From NCBI RefSeq assembly GCF_014384895.1, contig NZ_JACRSQ010000009.1, positions 62,001 through 126,000 of the forward strand: 64,000 nt of DNA, given 5' to 3'. The notes below the pieces were generated by a model. It saw only the letters and a list, made by a program, of their open reading frames with translations. It was not told the origin of the DNA and ran no database searches. Position 1 is the stretch's first letter; every line of letters begins with the position of its first letter. Position numbers and translations under genes: made by a program. This document shows positions 23,855-32,546 of this stretch, one piece after another. The DNA is from Bianquea renquensis (lineage in GTDB: Bacteria > Bacillota > Clostridia > Lachnospirales > Bianqueaceae).

Positions 23855-26030
23855 ATATGGGATCGATGGTTGTGGCGGCGCTCTGTGCCCGGCGGTAAGC
23901 GGCAGGTGTCAAGCCAGTAGCGGATTGGAAGGCCTTGATAAACGAGGAGACATCCACATATCCGATTCGTTCACTGATCTGTACCACAGAGAGGGACGGC
24001 TGTGCCAACAATTCGGTGGCCTTGCGAATTCGAATGTCGAGTACATATCCTTTGTAGGTCATACCGGTTACGGAGCGTATATCATTGTTGATTTGCTTGG
24101 TGGAAAGCTGAAAGACCTCCGCCAATTTTTGTAGGCTGATGTCGTATGTCAGAGCATGCTGATCGATATACTGTCGGATTCGCATGGCCCGGTCGCTGGC
24201 AAGGCGTGCCCGCTGCTCATCCAGGCGGTCGAATAGACGGTTGACCAGCGCGGATAGATCCCGGCAGACGGCACTGCTGTGTTGATATACAAGGATTGCA
24301 CCGGTTTCTTCCGGGAGAATGGGCACCTCCAGCTCATGGGAAAGCCGAACCATTTCGCTTAAGATGTCCGCAACGACACTGCGCTGTAACATTAGGCTTG
24401 TGTAACGGGTCTGTATGTCAGTGAGCAGCAATTGCAAGTGAGTAAGCCCTGCTTCGCGGTTGCCAGACCGAATATCGTCGAGCAGCATGGCAAGAAAGCG
24501 GCAGGGAATCCATTCTCCCGAAGCCTGGCGGGGCGGCCCAGCCTGTTCCTCCTGTTTTGTATCCGGCTTGCATTGAGCCGTGTAATAGGAAGCCGGCATT
24601 TTTTCGAGAGCGTCAACCACCATACCCTTCTGCACGGTTACGTCGCAATTCAGGGCAGACGAGATTTCCTGAATCAGTTTTGGAATGCCGTCCGTGAGAT
24701 CCTCCACGGCGAAGCAGCCGATGGCAGCCGCCTGTTGTTCTCCAACCCGAAACGCATATAAGGTCGCGTCCTCGTCGGAAAGCTTTTCGATGGATCTCAG
24801 AATATCAGGCTCCACAGTTTCCCCAAAGTGGAGCAAATATACGCAGTAATAGGCGCCATTGAGGGAGAGATGCAAGGTTGTCAGCTGCCGCCGGACACCT
24901 TCACTGATGTTGCCGTTGAGCACCAGCAGCAGAACCTGCTGGCGCAGCAAATCCGATTGCTCTGTCAGAAGCTTCATCTGATCGGCCAGCAATTGCTGGT
25001 TTAGGTTATTTTGTTGATGTGTTTGCTGTAGGGCAAATTCGATTTGTCTCAGCTCGCTGGCCTCGTCGGCGGAGCCGTCACGGGGAAGCATGTCTCGCAC
25101 CTGGGCGGCCAGCCTGCGAATGGGGGCATGATTTTTTCTGGCGATCAGATACATCGCCAGCAGTACCAGCAACACAGAGATTGCGCCCATGGCCAGGATA
25201 ATGACGCGAAAGCTGCTGAGGCCGCTGTACCATCCTCCGGGAGGAATCTGCTCTGAGAGCAGAAAATCACCCGATGGGGAGGAAACGACGATCCAATTTT
25301 TATCCGAATAGATGGCGCCCTTCTCCAGCGGTAGCTGTGAGATAGCTGTATTTTGGGGGCCGGCCAGCCGCTCTCCGTGATAGTAGATCGAGAGTGATCC
25401 GGTCTGCTTCCCGGAGACGGAGAAGACGCGTTCCAGCCAGACAGAGCGGTCCATGACAAAGCAAAGCACGGCTGCGATCTGGGTCGTGCCTGCGGAGCCA
25501 AGCCGCACAGGATATACGATCATAATTTTGTTGGCACCGGTCTCTAGCAGAGTGACGTCGGAGATGAGATTCAGCGCACGGGTAAGAGTATGCAGCTCTG
25601 ATTCTTCTGTGACAACGCGGTTTATTGAACTCAAATAGTAGTCGAGCTCATATTTGGCCTCCCTGGCAAATACACTGTCGGTTCCCCGATAAAAGAGAAA
25701 ATAATCGCTGGACAATACAGAGTAGGAATTATACTGTGCAAAATTGTGAAGCAATTCGACCTCGTGGTATTTATTTTGAGCTAAGTAGGATGTGCGGTAA
25801 AAGCTGTTGCTGCTTATCTCATCACGGATCGTCTCAAATACTTTCAGCTGTGTGTCCAGATCCTGAGCTGCGATTTGCAGTTGGGTGCTCTCCGCGTGTT
25901 CTGCGGTGTTGCGCAACTCAGACACAGACAAAAAGAAAATGGCTATGCCGATTGCTGCACAGCCGATCAGGGCAACACTGATATAGGACAGATAATACAT
26001 GATCAGTGAGGACACTTTATTTCTGGTCAC
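23853..26030 (-). CDS. Membrane-bound AraC-family regulator with extracellular sensor domain
   Basis: The 725-residue protein has membrane segments at about 12-34 and 274-296 enclosing a roughly 240-residue extracytoplasmic, Cache-like region. A coiled linker, a middle domain and a C-terminal AraC-type double helix-turn-helix (about 620-718, ending GLTPAAYRRAQ) follow. This architecture is common next to LplABC-type sugar transporters in Firmicutes, where the regulator senses extracellular sugar directly. The GTG start at 26030 has GGAGG 7 nt upstream. It is divergent from the transporter genes it probably controls, and its own promoter contains an inverted repeat (26047-26077). Confidence 0.88.
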   Translation of the reverse strand: MTRNKVSSLIMYYLSYISVALIGCAAIGIAIFFLSVSELRNTAEHAESTQLQIAAQDLDTQLKVFETIRDEISSNSFYRTSYLAQNKYHEVELLHNFAQYNSYSVLSSDYFLFYRGTDSVFAREAKYELDYYLSSINRVVTEESELHTLTRALNLISDVTLLETGANKIMIVYPVRLGSAGTTQIAAVLCFVMDRSVWLERVFSVSGKQTGSLSIYYHGERLAGPQNTAISQLPLEKGAIYSDKNWIVVSSPSGDFLLSEQIPPGGWYSGLSSFRVIILAMGAISVLLVLLAMYLIARKNHAPIRRLAAQVRDMLPRDGSADEASELRQIEFALQQTHQQNNLNQQLLADQMKLLTEQSDLLRQQVLLLVLNGNISEGVRRQLTTLHLSLNGAYYCVYLLHFGETVEPDILRSIEKLSDEDATLYAFRVGEQQAAAIGCFAVEDLTDGIPKLIQEISSALNCDVTVQKGMVVDALEKMPASYYTAQCKPDTKQEEQAGPPRQASGEWIPCRFLAMLLDDIRSGNREAGLTHLQLLLTDIQTRYTSLMLQRSVVADILSEMVRLSHELEVPILPEETGAILVYQHSSAVCRDLSALVNRLFDRLDEQRARLASDRAMRIRQYIDQHALTYDISLQKLAEVFQLSTKQINNDIRSVTGMTYKGYVLDIRIRKATELLAQPSLSVVQISERIGYVDVSSFIKAFQSATGLTPAAYRRAQSAATTIDPI

Positions 26031-26046
26031 GGGAGCACCTCCATTG

Positions 26047-26077
26047 AGAACTTTTACTATATCATAACAAAAGTTCT
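26047..26077. promoter_or_regulatory. Inverted repeat overlapping the AraC-type gene's promoter
   Basis: AGAACTTTT (26047-26055) and AAAAGTTCT (26069-26077) form a perfect 9-bp inverted repeat around 13 bp that include the -10 box. It is a candidate autoregulatory site. Confidence 0.55.
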
Positions 26078-26089
26078 TACGGAAGTCAA
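26061..26089 (-). promoter_or_regulatory. Promoter of the AraC-type regulator gene
   Basis: On the minus strand TTGACT (26089-26084) and TATGAT (26066-26061) are separated by 17 bp. Confidence 0.65.
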
Positions 26090-26415
26090 TAAGGATTGGT
26101 ATATTTGAATGAATACGGCGTGGGAATAGAGGGTAAAATCATAAATAATTCATAATGGGCAAAATAGCCGCTTTCAGGCAATTTCCATGTCAATTTTCGC
26201 TGTGAACTTCTCATTTTTCATCTTTCCATTTCCCTTTTTTCAACTGCCGTGGCCCTTTTTTCCCGCTGGCGAATCCTATTTTTCAACTTGTGTTCCCCAT
26301 ATGGGCTCTACTATACTGAAATCAGCCGCCGGGTCATTGAACCAATACCCCATCTGCCATCAGCAGGCAAAATGGCAATGGACCGGATTCACAACAGAAG
26401 GGAAGGGTCAGAGGG
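26090..26415 (+). other. Divergent intergenic region before the sugar ABC transporter
   Basis: This stretch contains no gene. It has a pyrimidine-rich tract at about 26205-26275 and a possible promoter, TTGTGT (26288-26293), 18 bp, TATACT (26312-26317). The spacer contains the 10-bp palindrome CCCATATGGG (26296-26305), a candidate operator. About 100 nt of leader follow before the first transporter gene, with no recognised riboswitch. Confidence 0.5.
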
Positions 26416-27384
26416 ATGAGACACTCCATTACTACACAACCAAGCGCCGTATATATGAAAAAGAAGATAAGCCAGCGGCCGCTTCGTTCATTCAATAAAG
26501 CTCTGAGCATGTGGCAGCTGTATGTTTTGATATTGCCAGCGGTTGTCTATCTCATCATTTTTTCATATTTTCCAATGTACGGTATACAGATCGCATTCAA
26601 AAATTATCGCGTTAGCAAAGGCATTTGGGGCAGTGAGTGGGTCGGCCTGGATCACTTCGTCCGTTTTCTTACCTTTCCAAACTTTTGGAAGATTATGCTC
26701 AATACATTGCGCATCAGTTTCAAATCCTTGATATGGGGCTTCCCATTTCCGGTACTTTTGGCACTGTTATTGAACGAGTTGAACAATGTAACGTTCAAAA
26801 AAATCGTACAAATGATTACATATGCACCGCATTTTATCTCGACAATCACCGTATGTGGGATGGTGCTGCTATTCTTCAACAGGGAGTACGGTATCGTGAA
26901 CGCTGTGATCAGCGCTTTAGGCGGCGAAAAAGTTGACTGGCTGTCTAACGCCTCCTATTTTGATGCGCTGTATGTTGGCTCTGGCATCTGGCAGAGCCTA
27001 GGATGGGGAACGATTATTTATCTTGCAGCCCTGTCCGGCGTTTCGCCTGAGATGGTAGAAGCTGCGAAAATTGATGGCGCCTCCCGCGCCAAGGTGGTAT
27101 GGCATATTAATATTCCCACGATTTTGCCAACCATTGTTATCATGCTAATTCTAAACTGTGGGAGCTTGCTGGGAGTCGGGTTTGAAAAGGTATTTGCACT
27201 GCAAAATGATCTGAATCTTGAGGTATCCAATGTGATCAGCACCTATACCTATCAGATTGGCTTGCAGGGCGGCCAGTTCAGCTATGCGTCAGCTATTGGT
27301 CTGTTTAACAATATCGTCAATGTCATCGTGCTTATATTTGTCAATACCATCGCAAAGAAGCTGTCGGACATCAGTATTCTGTAA
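26416..27384 (+). CDS. Sugar ABC transporter permease (LplB-like)
   Basis: The 322-residue membrane protein has six predicted membrane segments and the coupling motif EAAKIDGASRAKVVWHINIP. It belongs to the LplB/YtcP-type carbohydrate permeases, which pair with large solute-binding lipoproteins and borrow a shared ATPase (MsmK type) encoded elsewhere; no ATPase gene lies here. The ATG at 26416 follows GAAGGGTCAGAGGG; ATG 26455 is an alternative with no ribosome-binding site. It is the first gene of the glycan-use operon. Confidence 0.9.
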   Translation: MRHSITTQPSAVYMKKKISQRPLRSFNKALSMWQLYVLILPAVVYLIIFSYFPMYGIQIAFKNYRVSKGIWGSEWVGLDHFVRFLTFPNFWKIMLNTLRISFKSLIWGFPFPVLLALLLNELNNVTFKKIVQMITYAPHFISTITVCGMVLLFFNREYGIVNAVISALGGEKVDWLSNASYFDALYVGSGIWQSLGWGTIIYLAALSGVSPEMVEAAKIDGASRAKVVWHINIPTILPTIVIMLILNCGSLLGVGFEKVFALQNDLNLEVSNVISTYTYQIGLQGGQFSYASAIGLFNNIVNVIVLIFVNTIAKKLSDISIL

Positions 27385-27405
27385 TCAGAAAGGGCCGGTT
27401 TAAGT

Positions 27406-28332
27406 ATGAAACAGAAAAAAAGTAAAATACGGAGCAGCCGCTCGGATAAAATCTTCGATACAATCAATGTCTGCCTTATGATTCTGGTGCTGCTCATCAT
27501 GCTATATCCGCTGTGGTTTGTCCTTATCGCGTCATTTTCCGATCCGAATGCGGTCAATATGGGGAAAGTAACGCTGTATCCCGTTGGATTTACCACGGCG
27601 TCCTATATCAACGTGCTCGGCTCCGACAAAATCTGGAGCGGGTATTACAATACGATTTTCAATACGCTGTTTGGCACAGCGCTCAATCTAGCGCTGACCA
27701 TCCCCTGCGGTTACGTGCTAAGCAAGAAGGAGTTGCCCGGCCGGGGATTTCTCTCGATTCTATTTGTAATCACGATGTATTTCGGAGGCGGCATGATCCC
27801 GGCCTACCTCAATGTATACAACCTTGGTCTGCTGGATAATCGCTGGACACTGGTGATACTCGGAGGAATCAGTGTCTACAATATGATCATCACGCGCACC
27901 TATTTTCAAAATTCGATTCCCGGCGAGCTGTATGAGTCGGCTACCATCGATGGCGCATCCCATTTTCGATCTTTTTTCCAGATTGCGATTCCGCTGGCGG
28001 CGCCGATTATCGCCGTCATAGCACTGTATTATGCCGTGGGCCGTTGGAATGAATATTACAATGCGTTGATTTATGTTAACAAAACGGAGCTGATGCCGCT
28101 GCAGATTGTCCTGCGCAATATCTTGATCAACAATCAAAACTTATTAGATCAGCTGCTAGCGGATCCCAACGCTACGGAGGAACAGATCTCCAATCAGGCA
28201 AGGCTTGCCTATATGGCGGAAAGCATGAAATATGCAATCATCTATGTGGCGTCCCTGCCAATGTTGCTTCTATACCCATTTATTCAGAAATATTTCGTCA
28301 AAGGTGTGATGATTGGCTCCCTTAAAGGCTGA
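27406..28332 (+). CDS. Sugar ABC transporter permease (LplC/YtcP-like)
   Basis: The 308-residue partner permease has six membrane segments, a basic N-terminal tail and the coupling motif ESATIDGASHFRSFFQIAIP. It starts 22 bp after the first permease gene and ends with the family-typical KYFVKGVMIGSLKG. Together the two permeases form the membrane channel for an oligosaccharide delivered by the lipoprotein encoded next. Confidence 0.92.
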   Translation: MKQKKSKIRSSRSDKIFDTINVCLMILVLLIMLYPLWFVLIASFSDPNAVNMGKVTLYPVGFTTASYINVLGSDKIWSGYYNTIFNTLFGTALNLALTIPCGYVLSKKELPGRGFLSILFVITMYFGGGMIPAYLNVYNLGLLDNRWTLVILGGISVYNMIITRTYFQNSIPGELYESATIDGASHFRSFFQIAIPLAAPIIAVIALYYAVGRWNEYYNALIYVNKTELMPLQIVLRNILINNQNLLDQLLADPNATEEQISNQARLAYMAESMKYAIIYVASLPMLLLYPFIQKYFVKGVMIGSLKG

Positions 28333-28426
28333 TCCACCAGATCCCTCACGGTGAAGGGGCGAACGTCTAAAAAACGTATGCCATTTCATACAAATCTTGA
28401 TACAGAAAACAGAAAGGAGAGAGATT

Positions 28427-30229
28427 ATGGTAAAGAAAGGACTTGTGTTGTTTCTAGCTCTCTGCATGACCCTGTCGCTAGCCGCCTGTGCTCGCAGTTC
28501 TGACAGTGAGGCATCTGACGCCGGCAACAGCTCCGCCAACTCAGATGGCTCCATCGCCTCCCAGAACTCGGTCGTGGAGGAAGAAACAAAAGCTCCGGAT
28601 TATGTCAATCTGGACAGTGCGCTACCGTTTGTAAAGGAGGACAGTGGAGAAAAGGTAACACTTTCCATGTATGTTGCCGCGCAGGACGCAGCCAAAAACG
28701 TCGATGATACGTGGCAGTGGGTCTATCTACAGGACCAGGGCAATATTACACTGGATATTACGCTGATTCAGTGGGGAGCCAAGGAGGAAAAGAAGAATTT
28801 GGCACTGTCCTCCGGTATTATTCCGGATATCATGTATAATATGCAGTTAAGCTCCACCGATATTGTCAACTATGGTTCCAGCGAACATATTTTGGCGGAC
28901 TTGACAGATCTGATCGCCAACTATGCGCCAGACATTCAGGCCACACTTGATCAGTATCCTGATTTTAAGTCAACGCTGACGACGCCGGATAATGCGATTT
29001 ATTCCCTTTCCGGTCTTGGCGATGACAACGCGGCAGCGAATTATGCCATGTGGGTTCACTCTGACTGGCTCAGCGGAATTGGCATGGACAAAACGCCTTC
29101 CACCCTCGACGAGTTTACAGATATGTTAGTCCAGTTTAAGGAAAAGAATCCTATGCAGGTGGAGGAAGATAAGCTGGTTCCGCTGGCAGGATATTCCGGC
29201 GCTGATTATCCGACTGCCTTTATTCTGCAAGCCCTCGGATTCCAGATCAATACATTTCGCGTTGAGCGCATTTATGACTATGCCGTTGTGGGAGATCACT
29301 GCTCTATTATCTGCTGTGACGATCTGTATGCGCGGTATCTGGAAGTTGCCCGGGACTGGTATGAAAAAGGCCTGATTTCCCAAGACTATTTCTCCATTGA
29401 CTGGAAGACGACCCGCGCACAGGCTGGTTCTGGGTATTGCGGCGCCTACGCGCAATTCAGCATGAGTACCATCGTTTCCAATGGATTTGCCGGAGACGAT
29501 TCCTTCGTGGAAAAATGGGTAGCTTGCTCACCGCTGACCTCAGAGTGGAATGACACACCGGTAGCCAAGAGTGGTTCCGGCAATTCCATCGGCAATTTTA
29601 CGATATCGGAAGATTGTTCCAACAAGGAAGTTGCCATTCGGTTCGCAAACTGGTTCTTTACAGAGGAGGGGGCGCTCCTCAAGAAATACGGGCCGGCAAA
29701 GGGATCCGATGTGGATACCTATGGCCTGCTGGATGGCTGGTATATGGAGAAGGATGAGACCACCGGCGAGCTGAAAATGCAGCAAAATGAGCAGCTGGCC
29801 ATCTACTCTGGGTATGAGTGCCTGGGGTATATAGCCAACTATAAACCATTCCCGAACACGGGAAACCTGCTCATTGCCAACCAGTATAAGGTAGCCGGAT
29901 ATGAAGGGGAATACGCGAAGGAGGGGGAATTTGATCTCAACACCATAACGGGCCGGGTGAATAAACAGCGGTATGATGCCGTTGCTCCATATGCGGTCAG
30001 CGGTGCGCCGGATATCCTGTATTTTGATGCAGACACGGCGGCAAGAGTCAGCGATCTAACTTCGGTTGTACAAACCTATGCCCTGTCGGAAACTGCAAAA
30101 TTTATCACCGGCGCTCGGGATATCTCCGAGGTAGAGGATTACCTCCGCGAAGTTCGCGCAGCAGGAGGCGACGAGCTCAACGAAATCTATAACAAAGCGT
30201 ATCAGGAATACCTTGCCAACCTAAAATAA
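28427..30229 (+). CDS. Extracellular sugar-binding lipoprotein (LplA-like)
   Basis: The 600-residue protein starts with a lipoprotein signal peptide and lipobox LAAC (C21), followed by a Ser/Ala-rich linker and a large two-lobed binding domain. Size and motifs (AKEEKKNLALSSGIIPDIMY, MGKT-less core) fit the LplA/YtcQ group that binds oligosaccharides derived from plant glycans or host sugars. I chose ATG 28427, with AAAGGAGAGAGATT before it, over the ATG ten codons upstream. A 12-bp hairpin follows the stop and may keep this transcript portion more abundant than the downstream enzyme genes. Confidence 0.9.
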   Translation: MVKKGLVLFLALCMTLSLAACARSSDSEASDAGNSSANSDGSIASQNSVVEEETKAPDYVNLDSALPFVKEDSGEKVTLSMYVAAQDAAKNVDDTWQWVYLQDQGNITLDITLIQWGAKEEKKNLALSSGIIPDIMYNMQLSSTDIVNYGSSEHILADLTDLIANYAPDIQATLDQYPDFKSTLTTPDNAIYSLSGLGDDNAAANYAMWVHSDWLSGIGMDKTPSTLDEFTDMLVQFKEKNPMQVEEDKLVPLAGYSGADYPTAFILQALGFQINTFRVERIYDYAVVGDHCSIICCDDLYARYLEVARDWYEKGLISQDYFSIDWKTTRAQAGSGYCGAYAQFSMSTIVSNGFAGDDSFVEKWVACSPLTSEWNDTPVAKSGSGNSIGNFTISEDCSNKEVAIRFANWFFTEEGALLKKYGPAKGSDVDTYGLLDGWYMEKDETTGELKMQQNEQLAIYSGYECLGYIANYKPFPNTGNLLIANQYKVAGYEGEYAKEGEFDLNTITGRVNKQRYDAVAPYAVSGAPDILYFDADTAARVSDLTSVVQTYALSETAKFITGARDISEVEDYLREVRAAGGDELNEIYNKAYQEYLANLK

Positions 30230-30245
30230 TGGAACTGAGCAGACG

Positions 30246-30276
30246 TGTCCGCGTTTTTTAGTGGAAAACGCGGACA
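30246..30276 (+). terminator. Hairpin after the solute-binding protein gene (partial terminator or stabiliser)
   Basis: TGTCCGCGTTTT (30246-30257) is perfectly complementary to AAAACGCGGACA (30265-30276) around a 7-nt loop. The following TTCTTTC is only weakly T-rich, suggesting partial read-through into the alpha-galactosidase gene. A second tiny hairpin, TCCGCC-GAGA-GGCGGA, lies at 30298-30313. Confidence 0.6.
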
Positions 30277-30331
30277 TTCTTTCATCCTATAGGAAAGTCC
30301 GCCGAGAGGCGGAACTGGAAAGGAAAGTATA

Positions 30332-32479
30332 ATGAGCATTTACTATGAGCCGGATCACGCACTATTTTGTATCCAGACGGCCCACACGACGTATGCCTTC
30401 GCACTCAATGCCGAATCGCGACCTGTGCATCTGTACTGGGGCGCGAAGCTACAGACTCTCTCCGACCTTGCCCTGCTAACCGGCAATCTCCATGTGGAAA
30501 CAAATGGCGACAGTTCGTTTCGTCTGCGCACGAACAATCAATACGAATATCGCGCAGGGGAGCCATATTCCTACGAGGAACAGGCCCTAGACCTATTCTA
30601 TTCGGACGGGGTGCGGGGAGCGCAGCTGGCATACCGCAGCCATGTCATTTCTGCGGACGGACGCGCGCTGGCCATTGAATTGGCCGATGGCCAGTACCCG
30701 TTATCGGTTACACTGCGCTATGAAATATATCCAGACCTTGACCTGATCACGCGGCGGGCAGTAATCCGCAATGAGGGGAGCGAGCCGCTGCACCTAAGAA
30801 AAATGCAGTCAGCATCCTTTCATTTTCCGCGGGGAGTGCAGTACCGGGTAACCCATTTTGCTGGAAACTGGGGAGCGGAATATCAGAAACAGCAAGAGAT
30901 GCTGCCCCTCTGCCGCACGGTGATCCAGAACAACCACGGCAACACCTCCGGCCCCCATGCGGTGCCATTTTTTGCCCTCGACCCGTGGGGGAAGGCGGAC
31001 GACACCAGTGGGGAGGTCTTCTTTGGAACTTTACATTGGAGCGGGGATTTCAAGATTACATGTGAGCGAACGGAACTCGGTGCGGTAAGCGTGACAGCTG
31101 GAGTCAATGATGAGCAGGCTGCGGTGACACTGCACAGCGGCGAGAGCTATGAAACGCCAGAGATAACCGCTGGCTTCACCACAGGTGGATTCGGGGGTAT
31201 GAGTGAACAGCTATACGATTTTCAACTGGACCATCTGCTTCCGCAAAAACGCGCACACAATGTGATTCCCGTCATCTATAACTCATGGTACGCATATGAT
31301 TTTCGCATCGATGAGGAGAAGATTCTGGGCCTGATGGACCGAGCAGCGGAACTCGGCGTGGAACTGTTTGTGATCGATGATGGGTGGATGCCTGGCCGGG
31401 ACTGTGACAGCAAAGGCCTAGGTGACTGGGTGCCAGATCCGCTGCGGTTCCCAAATGGCTTGCGGGTCTTTGCCGAGCGGGCCCACGCACAGGGAATGAA
31501 GTTTGGCTTGTGGATTGAACCGGAAATGGTCAATCCCGATAGCGACTTATTCCGCGCTCACCCGGACTGGGTGCTGCAAAGTGAGTCTCGTCCGCAGACA
31601 ACCTCGCGCAACCAGCTGGTGTTGAATCTTGCGCGGGAAGACGTGCTTGCCTATGTTTTGGATGTGCTTGACCGCACGATACAGGAAAATGAACTGGACT
31701 ATCTCAAATGGGATATGAATCGCTATATAACGGACTGGGGTTGGCCTACGGGCAGCAAAGAGCAGCGCGAAAAGTTGCCGCTTACCATGATTGAGAATAT
31801 CTATGGCATCTGGACACATCTCAACGAGGCGTATCCCGATCTATTGCTGGAGAATTGCGCCCATGGCGGGGCACGGTCGGACTATGGCATGGTCCGCTAT
31901 ACTGACCGGATCAACCGCAGTGATAACGCCACTCCAGCGGATGTATTGTTGCTGCACGAAGGGTTCTCCACACTCTTTGTGCCCAAAAGCGCAGGCGGCG
32001 CTGGAACATTCAACGGCACTCCGGGGGTTCCCTATGCATTCCGCGAAAACCTTGGCTTTACCGGGTCTATGAGTATAGGAGTCAATCTGTTGCGGTGTTC
32101 ACAGGAAGAATTGAATGCATATGGCGCGAGCGTGGCACAGTTCAAAAGGGAGCGGGCAGATCTGCAAAATTCCTATGTGTATCACCTGGTCTCAGCGTGG
32201 AACAGCCCATACGCCGTATGGCAGTATGTCCGCCGTGACCGGCAGGCATTCACTGTGTTCGGCTTTTGTTTTGGTCGCCATTTTCCAGATGACCGTATGG
32301 CTCGGGTGCGGTTAACCGGCCTGATTCCGGAAGCCTTCTACGAGTGCGTAGTGGATACTTGCAGTTCGGAGGTGGATGGACAGAGGTATACAGGGGAAGC
32401 GTTAATGCAGATCGGTCTACAGCTGCCGCTGGAGCGGAATTATGATTCTGTTCGCCTGGTGTTTCGAAGGGTGATGTGA
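30332..32479 (+). CDS. Alpha-galactosidase, glycoside hydrolase family 36
   Basis: The 715-residue enzyme has the GH36 layout: an N-terminal beta-sandwich, a (beta/alpha)8 catalytic barrel and a C-terminal beta domain. The likely nucleophile is D461 (YLKWDMNRY) and the likely acid/base D531 (INRSDNATP). The intervening NCAHGGARSDYGMVRY is the substrate-shaping motif of the family. There is no signal peptide, so it should act in the cytoplasm on imported galactosides such as raffinose-type sugars or galactosyl side chains. It follows the transporter genes in the same direction. Confidence 0.92.
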   Translation: MSIYYEPDHALFCIQTAHTTYAFALNAESRPVHLYWGAKLQTLSDLALLTGNLHVETNGDSSFRLRTNNQYEYRAGEPYSYEEQALDLFYSDGVRGAQLAYRSHVISADGRALAIELADGQYPLSVTLRYEIYPDLDLITRRAVIRNEGSEPLHLRKMQSASFHFPRGVQYRVTHFAGNWGAEYQKQQEMLPLCRTVIQNNHGNTSGPHAVPFFALDPWGKADDTSGEVFFGTLHWSGDFKITCERTELGAVSVTAGVNDEQAAVTLHSGESYETPEITAGFTTGGFGGMSEQLYDFQLDHLLPQKRAHNVIPVIYNSWYAYDFRIDEEKILGLMDRAAELGVELFVIDDGWMPGRDCDSKGLGDWVPDPLRFPNGLRVFAERAHAQGMKFGLWIEPEMVNPDSDLFRAHPDWVLQSESRPQTTSRNQLVLNLAREDVLAYVLDVLDRTIQENELDYLKWDMNRYITDWGWPTGSKEQREKLPLTMIENIYGIWTHLNEAYPDLLLENCAHGGARSDYGMVRYTDRINRSDNATPADVLLLHEGFSTLFVPKSAGGAGTFNGTPGVPYAFRENLGFTGSMSIGVNLLRCSQEELNAYGASVAQFKRERADLQNSYVYHLVSAWNSPYAVWQYVRRDRQAFTVFGFCFGRHFPDDRMARVRLTGLIPEAFYECVVDTCSSEVDGQRYTGEALMQIGLQLPLERNYDSVRLVFRRVM

Positions 32480-32546
32480 GGGAATCCGATATCAAAAGAA
32501 TTTTTGTACTCGTCCTCCAGCACAAAAGAGAAAGGGGAAGAACTGC